Positions 1 through 13,000 of a stretch of DNA of 60,000 nucleotides are shown piece by piece; within the stretch, counting starts at the first letter, position 1; the number at the start of each line of letters is the position of its first letter. Source of the stretch: Tubulanus polymorphus. Lineage: Eukaryota > Nemertea > Palaeonemertea > Tubulaniformes > Tubulanidae. The position numbers were made by a program, and so were the translations under genes. The stretch lies in the NCBI RefSeq assembly GCF_964204645.1, contig NC_134029.1:5095001-5155000 (forward strand), given 5' to 3'. The notes beneath the pieces are model-generated. The model did not search any database. It was given only the letters and a program-made list of their open reading frames with translations, and was not told where the DNA came from.

Positions 1-1439
1 TGCATGACTGATGAAATGACAAGTGTAGGAAAGTTGAGCACCATGTATATAGATGAAACTGTTTACATATACAATATGATTATTAAAATGTACGTTGATG
101 GTGATTCACATAGTTATTATTCGTCTACATTCATATTTACAGTTAACAGATTAAAATAATCCTTGAAATTCAGTTCAGAGATTATCAACGGGGATTACTG
201 ACCATACCGGGTTAACTTTGCACTGCAGAACTTCCTATTTTTTACGTTTGATCACTTGGTGGTCCCTTATCGTAATTGGTAGGATAGATTTGTGGATCCT
301 AACCACTATCAACCACATTTGCATTGTGAATTTGGCACCAAACAAACCGCATAACTAGAGTTGGCGGTTTAGCGCAGTTACATAACCAAATTTCATAGTA
401 CGTACATATTTTATACATTTACATATCTGTTCTACAGTTTATCAAAACACATATATATGTACTATGAAATCTATTTATATCCAGAAAACTCGACACGAAA
501 GAAAGAGAGAGCGCGCGAGAGCATACGATATATGATACAAAATGACTGTTCTGATATGTAAATCTCAATTGTTAATCATTATTTGCACTAAATCATCCAG
601 TAATCAATATCTATTTACAAGTTAATCAGTTATAATCTGACGTCATCGGTTTTTTACACAATATATATGTACATAATCTTTTGAACAGACAACCTTTTTG
701 GCCACGTGATTGGTTAAGACATAACGAAGATCATCGGTCATTATTGGTCGATAGAAAAGTACCTATAACATAAATCATACAACGAATTTAACCTCTTAGA
801 ATTCATTGAGATTTAAGCGAACAAAAATCGATGGATTATTAACATAAATGATGAATAATCAAAACAACGAATCGTTTGCTTGGCTCGATGAAATAATTCA
901 GAAAGTAAGTTTCTTTAGTAAAGCGCCTTGCCTATCTATCATATTCATTATGAAGCGCCTATAATTTGTTTACCAGTATTATCATAGATCTGATAGATGG
1001 CAACAAGGGTTATAAAAGTAAATGACATTCATGAACTGCGACGTTATCGAATTTCCTAATGGTATTTTTATGTTCGGGAGCGTCGTCGTCATCTGTCGCT
1101 AAAACACGAGTCGCAGCTGCAAGATTAGTTGTATTTTCCGAAACTGTTCGAATCGGTCGCAAAAACGTTATAACCGAAAAATAAACAATAGAATATATAT
1201 TATGGTGAACTGTATTGTGTGATTGTCCTCCGCTGTTGGAGACATTGGACGGTTCACAGCACAGAAAAATCATCATCATTATACGTATATATAGCCTATA
1301 TATATATATTTCGTACGCATCGCATATGCGTAAAAAAATAATGAAAATCACAGAAATGTTTGCATCTAGTTGACTTGATGGAATCATCGCGAATGTTGCT
1401 TTAGACCGTGCAGACCTCCCCTGCCTCGAAATATGTGTA
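1..1439. other. 3' UTR and downstream flank of the protocadherin gene
   Basis: This AT-rich stretch follows the stop codon on the minus strand. It should hold the 3' UTR and possibly the end of the transcript, but I saw no minus-strand AATAAA, so the 3' end may be outside the window or use a variant signal. A 159-codon minus-strand frame at 1010-1489 overlaps the end of the terminal exon in another frame and shows no family signature. A short purine-rich run (GAAAGAAAGAGAGAG) lies near 498-512. Confidence 0.5.
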
Positions 1440-1816
1440 TCAAACTCTGTCGTCGGTATAATTGACGTCATGGAAAAACAGATTTTCAATCTCGACGCAC
1501 AGTTTTTCTGGATCTATAGATTCAGAGTCTTTCTTCGATACAGGTGGGGAATCGCTGTTCGAGCGGGAGTCTCTGGCGCACCGACGCAGTGACGGCGACG
1601 GCGAGTGTTCGTATTTGACGTTTTTATCCGGACTTGTATCCGCCCATGGCCGAAAGGAGTTTAACGACGAGTTGTTCAGTCGTTCGTTGTTGATGGATTT
1701 TTCCTGGAAACTCGACGGCACCGTTGTTAGAGGTGATCGGCGCGCGTTGACGATTTTGCGCGGGTATCTGGGCGGAGCGCGCGTATGAAAGTTTGGATGT
1801 ATCACGTGATTCGACT
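1440..1816 (-). CDS. Protocadherin exon 3: C-terminal tail and stop
   Basis: This terminal coding exon gives residues 976 (split codon) to 1100, then TGA at 1442-1440. Its acceptor is a textbook one: a run of eight T, then cctatttgcag. Completing the phase-1 codon makes it begin E-S-N-H-V-I-H-P-N-F-H, followed by a basic, Pro/Ser/Arg-rich stretch (RAPPRYPRK), a Ser-Pro-Ser-Pro block with many potential phosphosites, and an acidic C-terminal segment (LCVEIENLFFHDVNYTDDRV). The final D-R-V has hydrophobic valine at position 0 and aspartate at -2, so it could be a class III PDZ ligand; that is inference. The exon is GC-richer than the flanking DNA, which supports coding. The exact downstream UTR length is unknown. 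Confidence 0.8.
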
Positions 1817-2740
1817 CTGCAAATAGGAAAAAAACACGGATGATAACGAGATGAACAATTTGAAAACGGAGCTCACTTGTTCTAGTTGTAAAATTTCGGG
1901 TTGCCTGTAGGTGTCTTATACAACATTATGTAGAAATAGTCAGCAAACAAGCCCTCCATCTTACATAAAATGATCTGTGTTGTGGAGACACCTAAGGGTA
2001 ACCTAAGTTTTACAAACGTGGTCCCAATGGTGATCTATGGAATTTTCACATTTTCACAACAAAATTCCAGGATTTTTTAAACATTTTTTAACACAAACAG
2101 AGAGCACCATTGCCTATGTTGTTTTATGTCGTGTTTTTTCAATTATTGCATAAGTACCGGTATTTGTGGTTACCTCCCTGACTAAAGGCGCCCGCGAATG
2201 AATATTCTCTATCATGCACGCATCAAACCGAAATACGAAACGTAAATATCTGGAGATTACATAACACTCAACAGATATCAGCCTCACTACTACGCGGCCA
2301 ATCAGGACCCAGTTCCATAAGCCCAATGCACACGACACAGGGAAACACAGGAACGCAGAATCAAACATGTTTCCGAAATATTGTTTCCCGAAACCATGTT
2401 TCTCGTAAACCCACACAACACAGGGAAACGCCTGGAAACGATGAACTAATTTTGATTCGGAGTTAACCCTAGCTCACAACTGTGGAACTGGGCCCAAGGC
2501 TTTTACTGGCTTAACGCTAACCAAATTCTTGAGCTCCTGCACGTAGGTTTAGATTCATACGTAGCGCATTGAGGATGTGCGGTATTGGGGATATACACGG
2601 ACGTCCGTTAGCCGCTTACGTTTGACGGAAATCATCGGTGAAACACTATCATGAACCTCAGTAAATTTATAAACTCAGTGATATGATTTCGAGAAAATTA
2701 TTATCGCGCTTAGAATCGACGGAATATTGAAGGAATTTAC
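1817..2740 (-). other. Protocadherin intron 2 (924 bp)
   Basis: A GT-AG intron between the two tail exons, with donor GTAAAT and acceptor tttttttcctatttgcag. It holds one copy of the dispersed inverted-repeat family, described at 2305-2495. No other coding potential is seen. Confidence 0.75.
2305..2495. repeat. MITE-like repeat copy with outer inverted arms
   Basis: The block beginning AGCCCAATGCACACGACACA at 2320 and running to about 2432 is rich in CACAGGGAAAC and AACATGTTTCC words. Its reverse complement matches the loci at 4.8 and 26.3 kb. It is bracketed by arms at 2305-2319 and 2481-2495 that are inverted copies with 13 of 15 bases matching (GGACCCAGTTCCATA). No coding capacity is present. 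A non-autonomous DNA transposon (MITE) or foldback element is the simplest reading. The class is not identified because target-site duplications are not evident. Confidence 0.55.
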
Positions 2741-2912
2741 CTTTTAATTGCAAAGATTGTGGATGGTTAGGTACCGGAACGTAGTTGTGTCCGCAATAAT
2801 CGCTGTCGCTACCACCGCGGCCGCTGTCAGTTGTTGTTACACTTGGCACGGTCGATGATTCACTGTCCGTATCATTCGGATGTTTCTTCATCAAGTCAGC
2901 TAGACCTTTCAT
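2741..2912 (-). CDS. Protocadherin exon 2: cytoplasmic tail with DSGRGGSD motif
   Basis: This internal coding exon of 172 bases encodes residues 919-975 plus the first base of codon 976. It opens MKGLADLMKKHPNDTDSESS and contains DSGRGGSDSDY at 947-957. DSGxGxSD acidic-serine blocks are characteristic of the cytoplasmic tails of non-clustered protocadherins; I recall DSGKGDSD in the PCDH10/17/18/19 group. The acceptor is gatgctctctgcag|ATG and the donor is AAAAG|GTAAAT. Phase in is 0, which matches the end of the large exon. Phase out is 1, which matches the terminal exon. The first codon being ATG is incidental; this is not a translation start. The DSG...S arrangement could also act as a beta-TrCP-type phosphodegron, which is inference. 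The tail is expected to be unstructured and phosphorylated. Confidence 0.83.
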
Positions 2913-4834
2913 CTGCAGAGAGCATCAAGCACTATAAATCAGAACAGACCAAAATGTAATAGTGGCATGGAATGAATTTTTGTTTTTAGCTCCAGTGCTT
3001 TCCAAACGACATTTATCAAGAGCAATGCTTGAAAACGATAACAATCGCCATTTCTGTTGCATCACTTTCTCGCGGTACAGCGCTGCGTTTAAACTAACAT
3101 CAAAATCAAATGTAGTTCAGTTGTTACACTTAAATCCTACATGGGAGGCATTGATTTACGTTTCTATTCAGATTCAAAGGCGAAAGTTGAAAACCTTTCC
3201 CACGATTTCCATAATCGAACTCCATCGCATCGTCTTATTTTGCTATGATCGGGAAAAACGCGGCTTGTCTCACCGAATTTGATAATCGATCAACTATTGA
3301 AGTGGGATAGAACCAATGAAAACAACACGCACGCAAGTCAACCATCCAATTGTACGAAATCGTGTGTATTTTGCGAGTTAAGGTAAGTGCCACATAAAGT
3401 GATCAATTTTCAAATAAATAACCGATTTCATTTTGTATTCGTAAAAAAAGTATTTTTTGATGTGGAAATATAACGGAATAGATTTTGTAAACAACTTCAA
3501 AAACTGTTTTATGTTTTCCTATTGACATCGTCCCTGGTTAAGTAGGTGCGTATATACAATGACCTGTATACCAGCTTGGACTTTCTGATCATCTTTGCAT
3601 CATCAACGAGTCTCCTCTCATTAACGCTATAAACTTTGATCTCGAAAGCCGTCAATATCGTACAAATGTTACGCCCATGTATTGGTCTACGTGTAGCGTC
3701 GAGCCCCGATCGATTCGGGGCCATCATCGGTAATAGCATGGCGTTGGTATATTGGTTGCCGCATCAAAAGAGAGATGGATTAGCGGGGCCTACAGACAAA
3801 ATGGCTTGTAATGACGAAATGACAATTAACTTGCGTCAGCCTCTTCGATTAAGCAAAGGAGCAGTCTAAAGGTGTATCTGAGTGACTTGCAGAGGCGGTC
3901 ATTACGAGCCCTATTTACTTTCGGAATTCTGTACGTTATTTATTCCCTAATGAGCTACTTCATGAGACGCACAAAATGATGAATAGGCCGAAGGTATGGC
4001 GCGCGATACTAGAGAAATAATAATACGCACTTCGATAGCAAAGAAAGACACCCTTGAAAACGGCGCAAAAGAATTCTCGAGTATACTTCGCGCAAGCTCA
4101 GATGCTGATGGCAAAATGTTCAAAGGAACTAAGTAACGTAGCAAATGGCAAAGCATCAGAAAATCAAAACTGATTCGGATGCTCAGTCGACTAAAATTCA
4201 CTAAAACAAACAATGTATGCGCAAATATGAATAGATTTTCACATTCTTCACGGTATAATCATTGCCACGTTTCAAAGATACTCGAGAGTTTTATTTTGTT
4301 GTATTCTACATCGATACTATCCGTAGGCATTTTGTATTTTCAATTTGAACCTATGTAAGGTTTGCCCAAAGTTAACATTTAGCGTTAAGTAACCGACATT
4401 TTGAGTAAACTAATATAATGAAATCGCCTGCGGAACGACAATTTTATCATTGATTTGAAAAAAGACATTTTGAACAACATCAAAAGTGTTATACGTTGCA
4501 GAGCATACGTTTTGCGCGAATCTTTTTCATCATTTACTTCGAAATTATCGATTAATTGCCGCCCGAGAGCGGCAGACAAAATGTTAAAATATTTGATCAT
4601 AATATTATAAACTATAGATTTTATGGTGGAGTTCACTGAATGAAGTATAGCAATGGTAAGAGTTTGTCGCTTTAACGATCATTGAGGTGACTGACATACG
4701 TAGTCAAAATTATGCGTCACTGGGTTTCTCTTATTGACCTGTTTTAAACAGCCCTGCGGCTAACGAAGTTTATCTATACTTGAATTATCGAAAGAGTGTG
4801 TGGAAAATATGAACGTTTAGTTTTTGAAATAAAC

Positions 4835-4986
4835 CCGTTTCCACCGCGCGACGCACAGGAAAACATGGAAACAAAGAGACAGAAACATGTTTCCGAGCGT
4901 CGTATGCGTTTACGAAAAACGATGAACATGATTCAGAAAACAATGATTCCGAGATCAAAAATATTTGATTCCGTGTTTCTGTGTTA
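4835..4986. repeat. Second copy of the dispersed inverted-repeat family
   Basis: This block shares CAGAAACATGTTTCCGAG and, at 4938-4985, a run of about 48 bases (key words TTCCGAGATCAAA and TTGATTCC, ending CGTGTTTCTGTGTT) with the copy at 26298-26350, with a few mismatches and small indels. It is diverged and non-coding, and sits inside intron 1. Confidence 0.55.
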
Positions 4987-6969
4987 CCTGCGGTTCGTTA
5001 TGTTTTGATTTCCACGGTTGATGTTCACGTTTTGACCATGGATCCCTGTGACCAGAGAGGTTGTCTATCTGTCTCTTGTCATACATTGATGGATTTACCG
5101 GGGTACTGTCGTGGGTCAATAAGCTGGGCGTTTGGAGCATCTGAAAATATGAAGAAAAAAACCTTTAGACACCATGTGAAACACGAACGAAAAAAAACAT
5201 CTAAGTGAAGTAAGTTTAAGTCAAGCCTACTCCTGCACTCCCTTTAACCATCCCAGATGACAAGATTTGAGCTATCAAGCGTCGATGAGATTTTCAGAAA
5301 AAAAAACAAGGTAAATTCCGTCCACTTTTAACATCATGTTCGTGTACAACAATTTTAAAAATGCTGGTGCGAGCGAGGCAAAAATAGATTCTTTTGACTT
5401 GGATTTTTTTCTCCGACTTTTTAGATTTGTGTTTTTCTGAAAACAACTGCCCTATTCCCACGTCCTAAAATATGCGACGGTGCAATTTTTCTTGCATTTT
5501 TTCATTTACACTAATGGATAACATCTATCCTACATCTAATTCTTTCCCATTAGACACATATGGTCATTCCTTGTATTTCCAAAATCAACACAGAAAACGC
5601 CATCGATTGAAAAATTTGGACGGTCAAAATGCCTTTATACGAATCGAGTGTTATTCAAGTAGATTTTCTCATGTAACGCGAGTACATGATTTTCCGCTCA
5701 AGTCATCGTGTCATTTTGCTTCTGAATAACGAATCAAAAACCGGCTTCGATCGATTTTCGTCAGGTTTGAAATAAACAGGCGAAAAATCAACCAGCCTAC
5801 AGATGGAACTAATGGATAGGGCCGTCGTCGTTGTTGCAACAATCCGCGAGCGAGCTATCAGCGCTTCATCGCTAGTTTCCAGGTGTACGTGTGTTAGCGG
5901 GTTCAACGTTTCTAATTTACAAATTGAAGGATTCGATCATCTAATACCACGGCGCCGTGTCGTCCAATGCCATTTGCACCACGCGTGCAGAAAAATCGTG
6001 TCTCGTTGCCTGGTGCATCGTTTTTACAGAGCTCACTCTCTCTCTCTCTCTTACGATGAAAACAGTCTATACGGGGCCCGCCAAATACAAGTCATGCACT
6101 CATTAATTATCAACGACTCAATATGAATGCAACCAATTTATAAAATTCCCCTGCTATTTGCATGTCAATTCGTACAGAAATTATGGCCCGGTGATCATTA
6201 TGAGCGCCCATAGATCATGCGAGGAGAGCAATTTCAATCGGCAACGATTTCACTCTCGAAAACAACGTATCTTCTTATTTTTCCGAAGCGGCGGCATCAC
6301 ACTTCATTAAAAATTCATTCTAACATGTGCATTGCGAAAACATCATAACTACAAACAAAGAGAATTTGCTTACGGTTCTAGTGAAGTATATCGTAGCGAT
6401 GGGAGTTCGAAGAAATCTCTGAACTCGTTAGTCATAGTGAAATCTACGCTATCAATTTCGTTCATTGCCTACGCGCGTATAAATTTCAATAAACCACTGA
6501 AATATCGCTTAAATTTACGACCTTCAAGGATAAAGTTTCCAGCACTGCTCTACCCCGAGGGTCTATTTAGACCAGAACGGTTGATGCAGTTTTAAGGATT
6601 AATTGGATCTAACTTTGTGCTTTAATACGCTGTCAAGATGACAATTTGAACATCAGAAGTTTAAGTAATTACGTCGGAAACGCTCACAGCAAATTTCGAA
6701 TGTAATCTCGCATTTGAGTCAGGGCTCAGTTGGAACCCTTGGAGTATAGAGTTTTACTGTTTCAACGCGCAAATATCTTTTCATGTGTATCTTGAAAGCT
6801 GTTTTACATTAATATATCGGTATCGAACAATTTGACCATTATTCCTTTATCTCCAGATACCGATAAATCAGATTCGACGTCATTCAATTTGTCGTCTCAT
6901 ATTAAAGTAACTTTTGTTATTAAGATTTAATTTCAATTTACATCATGATTAAGTATCGGACGTTCGGGG

Positions 6970-7027
6970 ACGTACAGTAACGGCGGTCTCGGTCTGACAC
7001 GGGATTCCGCTGCAGGTTCGAGTCCCA
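6970..7027 (+). repeat. tRNA-like fragment, probable SINE head or tRNA pseudogene
   Basis: A perfect polymerase III B box (GGTTCGAGTCC) lies at 7015-7025. About 40 bases upstream, CAGTAACGGCGG resembles an A box with two mismatches to TRGYNNAGNNGG. The spacing matches a tRNA, but the T stem pairs poorly and no clean cloverleaf can be drawn, so a functional tRNA is unlikely. A tRNA-derived SINE head or tRNA pseudogene is more plausible. Confidence 0.35.
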
Positions 7028-10000
7028 AAGGTTCACATAAAGATAGATGGCTTACTAATGACTCTATGACGGAAGAAAGATGTTCATAAACATATTTTAC
7101 ACGTCGAAATGAAAGTATTATTTCTCTAGCATTAGTTCCGCAATCGAATAAACAAAAAAAAACTAGATTAGAGCACCTTAAACATATGGACGAAAACAAT
7201 GAAATATGTGAACGAGATATTAGGAAACTACGGACGTACCCTACCGCGCAGTTCCCACCGATATATTCTTTTCTGATCCCAAACAAGATGTGTATACAGC
7301 AAGGGCTGAATTGGATCTTATAGGAAAACTCGACAACAAACCGCGATGAAATTCTTCAAAGAACCCCCTCGATTACGATTGACGTAGTCCAGACATATTC
7401 GCATTGTGGATACACACATATAATATAACAATTGAGAATACGGTGAGCATGTTTCCCACAATTCATCACAGATAAACCGCAACGTAAAGCGATAAAAACA
7501 AGACAAGCACTCGAGCGTTATCCAGATAAAATCGGGTTTACTAGTTACACTGTTTTCACCCTACCTGCATACACTGAATTGCCAACCGAAATACTTCTGC
7601 AATAGCAGTTCTGAGAATTGCGGGCATTTTTCTTTTTTCGAAAATGTCAGTCATAGCTTTTTTGTTTATTTCACTTTTACAAGTACACAGGGGGCCACTT
7701 TCCGCCCATTTACAAATCCCCAAATAGTTTTCCCTGTGATTACGCAAAATTTCCTGAGTGAATCAAAGAAATTACTCGGTTTAAAATGTTAAGATTTATT
7801 TATTTTTCATTGAATCACGTATTGATAAAGAAATACGCGGACAATAGCAACATTCTAGAATTTTCTAGATTTTCCAGGTCAGTGCCACCCTGAAGTATAG
7901 CCCATTCAAGCTGGCCCGGATTGCAGAATTTCAACCGAGCATTCGATTAACCCATGGACATCTAGTCCCAAATATTTTTTATCCCATGGTCGCGCTACGA
8001 CCAATTCACTAAGAGATCAGTGATTATATTCTGAGAAATTGACAAATTAAATATCAATCGACTCCTACGCATTTTCTACTTCTTTTTCTCTTGAAGGCCA
8101 TTTTTCTTTATAAATTATCCGATGCTGCTGAAATTCAATTACATCTTTTATCATCACCAGCAGATGATCATATCTTGTCTTTGAGAACAAAGGCGTTTCC
8201 AAATACCGCTCTCGGTTACCGCTGCGTAGGTCGCCATCATCTATTGTGGTAACTCTCAAAGACTTTATCTAAAAGTTAGTTTGGAAAGTAAATTCTGGTA
8301 AAAGGTCAGTGAAACTTGTATCAAATTCAAAGAAAAATGGATATACGATATGATGAAAAAGCATAAGTTTAGAATTTCGAGAATTCCATACAAGCCCCTT
8401 CCAAAAACCGGCAATGCAAAATAGATTCGTAGAAGACTACCAATAACCGCAGCTGATGCGTTGCGCCGCCTGGACATAAGTCACCTTTTGTCGACGTCAT
8501 TAACACCGAGCCCCGCAAGAAGAACGGCTAGTCCACTCAGCGCATAACTGATACTGATGAAAACCAACCGAGAAGAAAAAACAAATGATCATTGAAATGC
8601 ATTGATATCATTAATGTAATGAATGGATGGCCATTTCTGTATCGCCGACAGTGCTTGGTTAATGAAGGAGAACCTGATGTCCAGTGCCCAGTATAATTTA
8701 CCTATAACAATGCAAATGCGCTACTAAACAATGTCCGACATCGACGGTATACATGACTCGTTAGCACAATTGTCAATCTTAGCAGCGCTAACACAGACTA
8801 CATTGACATCATCTGTTATCTTCACTTAGTCGTAATTGCATCGCGCGAAAAATCTGTGAGTCCGACACAAACTCTACAGCCCGGAGACAATTTATATAAA
8901 AATGGCACTAAGAGGAAACCTTTTTGGATGCAGCAAATACTTACTCACACTTCAAGGGGAAGAAGCAGTATTTTGGAATAAACTCTTCTACTAATTTTGT
9001 CATCCAGAGGAAAAATTGACAATGCGTAGCTATTTACACCTTAACATGTTGTAAACTCGTTTCGCAAAACTTACAGACATTAAAACAAAAGGCTTTGTCT
9101 GCGTTCGATCGTGAATTCACGTTGAAAACCCGGATATTCGCGACGTCTCCGAGCTCAATTAATTAATCAAAGACCTTTGCGTGTTTGTTGAATTCGCGTG
9201 CAGCATCGGGACTAGTTTTACGTATCCAATACACAACCATATCCACGCAACAGCGCTGCCGTCGCAGTCGTGTACTTACGTTTCAGTAAATCGAGGCTGT
9301 CAATATTTAGGGTTAAATTATTGATAGTTTAAGCATCAACTACTTATAGATTGAACCGAAGGTAATTTTCACGTTTATATATGGCGAATATCGACGTGCA
9401 ACCGAAATTACCAATACTAACGACCGATCGCGGTATGTATATATGACACACTCTATCCGTGGTGCGTCAGGGCATCGATGTTCCAATCGGCGGAATACGC
9501 GCTCTATTCTTATCGTCGGGTTGGAAACGTTTTTCATAAAAATCCGTTTAAAATGTCACTCCGCTGAGACTTTTAATGGGTTTATCATATGCGAGAGAAT
9601 TGCGACGAAAACTTTGCGAAAGGAGTCTGTTGATTTGCGCATCTTCCACTGAAATCGGTTTTGGATTCATAATATTTTGGTGGAGAGCGAAACAAGCCCA
9701 GCCCGGAATTTTAAAATCAATAATCAATGTTTCTTTGAAGGTGTTTGATACTGGATACTTTATCTGATCTGTCGTTTGATACTGATTCGAACGCAGATAA
9801 CATTCAGATATTTCCCCCACCCCAAAATCAACAAGGAATAATGGCACATATTTTCTGTCAATGGCAAGTAAAATAGAAATCGATGACGAACACAAAGCGC
9901 TCCCGGCAGTTATTTCGACCATTTAAATCAACAAGGGCGACGTAAATATGGGTAATTTTTAGAATTGTACAAAATAAATAATCATGTATTGATAGAAATA

Positions 10001-13000
10001 ATGGATTTGATTATATTTGCTATAATTGTTTTCATACGACAATCTTTATCTTCTATAGACAAACATCGAACCAAAATAGACGATACACATTTGCCGTCTG
10101 TCAGCAACATGTTACGCCCGTAGAAACGATTAACGATTGTTTTAAATCGATCGATACCTCGCAGGTACTGTCACAGCGGCCGGCTTGAAAATCATGATTA
10201 AAAGTCGATTTATAGGGACTTGAAAGTGCCTGTCAGAAGCAGCGAACATCCATCAAGTATCACTATCTTGCCCTGAACGTATGACATAATATTGACTAAT
10301 TTCACATTCAATAATCATTTAATCCATATTCATCTATCTATTTCGATTAGAAATAGGCTGTTTTCTATACTGTCGAAAACAATTCGTCGCCGGAAGTGCA
10401 CCAAAATGGCCGCTAAATCGGATAATGTCAGATTATATAAGTATAAGCGCTTATATAGGACTAAGGTCTTAGCATCTTGACTTGTCAGACTTATTTGGAC
10501 TTATGAATCAGAGTCTAGAGCTTTTCAATGATAATGATAAAATCTGTAAATTTGTATTGCGCTTTTTTCGTTTAAGAAATGTTCACCAGCAGCGCTTATG
10601 TGAGTCGTGATTAACTGTATCTACAGTCCGTACACGCTGTGCTGAGAAACAGATATTCGAGACTATGTTTCTATATGGTCAGAGTTGAAGAGGATGTCGT
10701 GCGTCATACGAATCCAGTTAACATGTTCAAGAAATAAGTTTGAACGCAGTTCAACTTAATTTACTTACTAGAATTACTATCACTGACTGAACTCCCTATT
10801 GTAGTGTCTGGTCTTGTTGGAGGCGAGAAAGTTATGCAAATATTTAGATATATACATATATATCATGTCATAACATCCATTCAAAGCCGACAGATTGAAC
10901 TTCTGGGAACGATAATCGAAGGGTGTGGTAGTTTTAATTATGCAGCTCTTCAATTTATCAATACGGACGAGCAGTATACATCAATTCAATTCATGCTCGG
11001 TTGAAATTAGATATGATAGCTACATTCGACTGCACTGGCGGCACATTCATCAAGGTGGACAATTTTCACATATGCCAGATTAACTGATGACTGACACTGC
11101 CGAATATCACCCCTGACTCATATTAAATGTAAGCATTAAAGTAATGGGCTATTGAATAATAAATATCATTAATAATTTTCGCGACGCATCCCAGCTACTA
11201 TCTGTTCTCGCAACGTCATTTAGTAAGCTCATTTTCTAGCGCTATTAGTTAAGCAACTGTATTATTCGGAGTCACACATGCCATAAATCACTTTTCTTCA
11301 CCCAATAACACGAAGATTCACCGTACTGATATTGCTTTGTGGGGGTAATATTAAGCATCACTCAGCTGTTACCGTATTCAACGTAATTTCATGCCAAGGT
11401 GTATTTTCTGATATTAGGAAAGCATAAAATTGCAATAAAGTGTCATATCAGGAAATGAAAAGCCTGTTCATGATATCTAGTGTGGTCGCAATCGAGCCGG
11501 TATAGTGGACTATTATTGAATCAATGGCGCCGCTCTACCAGCCCTATCTGCATAATTCGTATCTCGCTTGCGATGCAAATGGTGCCTATTGACATATGGC
11601 CGTAAAAAACTGATCAAGGGTGGCCGAATACGAGCACAAACCAGTACTGTCTGAATTGATTTAATCACCAGGCCATATTCATTATGCAGGGGTGGAACGC
11701 TCGAATGCCCCTTGAGCAATGTATTTACGTATACATACATCCTAAGAACTATTCTTCAAGTATTTCTAAGCGCGAGCTGTTCTTCCAGCTACAGGTTACA
11801 CTTTCGATATTAAATTTGCCCCTTTCAGAAATATTCAAATATCTTTCGCTCAGGGTTATACAATGAATTATGAATAGAGGTGCTACGAAGGAATTAACTT
11901 TTTAATTATCTTATCTTTTCGAGTCAGAATTCTATAGCAGTGAAAAGAGTTCAATCTTCTTTCAATTCTACTAACACCTTGGTTATCATGCTTACCGGGT
12001 CTGGGGATTAAGTCCCCTATTCAACACGTGTGCGTCGTTAAATGAAGAGCGATTTTATTGATCGCGAACATTAAAAAAGGAATTCATTATAAAATCATTC
12101 CGTGACCATCTGTGCGAGGATTATGTTTGTACAATTTTAATAACCTGGTTTCATATATTTAACGAATTGTTTTCGGGGCCGATATCCGCACAAAGGTTTC
12201 ATCAATAGCGTCTATATCAGCTCCACGTGGAGGCTATAACGCTAAAACTAAACTAAACGAAACGATTGGTTACGGCGGAGGATGTATCGAACGAAGTATG
12301 AGCTCGAACACGCGAAAAAATCGTTATTCGCATTCAACAAGAAATACATGTTCATGAATAGCGCAAAGTTTTTGATGCAATAAACAAACAAAGGTTACAC
12401 GCTTAATGGAAGAGAGGAAAAATGATTTATACTCAATCTTTGACGCTTTGTATTGTTAGAAGATACGAGAAAAAATACAGTACTATTGATTATTCCACAG
12501 TGGAAGGTATTACATAGAATGAGTATTGAATTTTTCTTACGTCCATACGTCGTGTTTCGAAATTAAAGTGTATAATGAAGTATTTCAATAGTTCCTACGT
12601 CTAAAAGCTGAATTAAGTTTAGAATTATGTAGATTCATCTATCCAGGAGCCGTTAATTATAGATTAGAATCATTTTAATGACTTGGATTATGTAGAGACT
12701 TACATCAAGCCTTTCGACGGTCACTGCCGTCTTGGTCACGATAGTGACGTCATCATCTGAAGTCTGGTGCTGCCCCCTGGGTGCGGGTAAGTAGGTTGCC
12801 CCACACGCTCGGAAGGTTGTGTCCGCTACTGGCCAGGGTAGAGCCGTTGAGATGATTTTAATGAATTAAGATTGATCACGTCAATCAGGACTCGTGTCGG
12901 GGTGATGAGAACCCATGAGAACTCCATCAAAAACCGTGGCCACATTTCGCAAAACTATTTAAAGTTTTATTTGTCACGATAACACAATACTCTAAGAAGC

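Noticed and set aside
1010-1489. 159-codon minus-strand ORF overlapping the protocadherin terminal exon
   Set aside because: Different frame from the spliced coding exon, no domain, mostly 3' UTR; chance ORF.
1462-1788. 108-codon plus-strand ORF
   Set aside because: Antisense shadow of the terminal coding exon, which has matching splice phase and tail composition.
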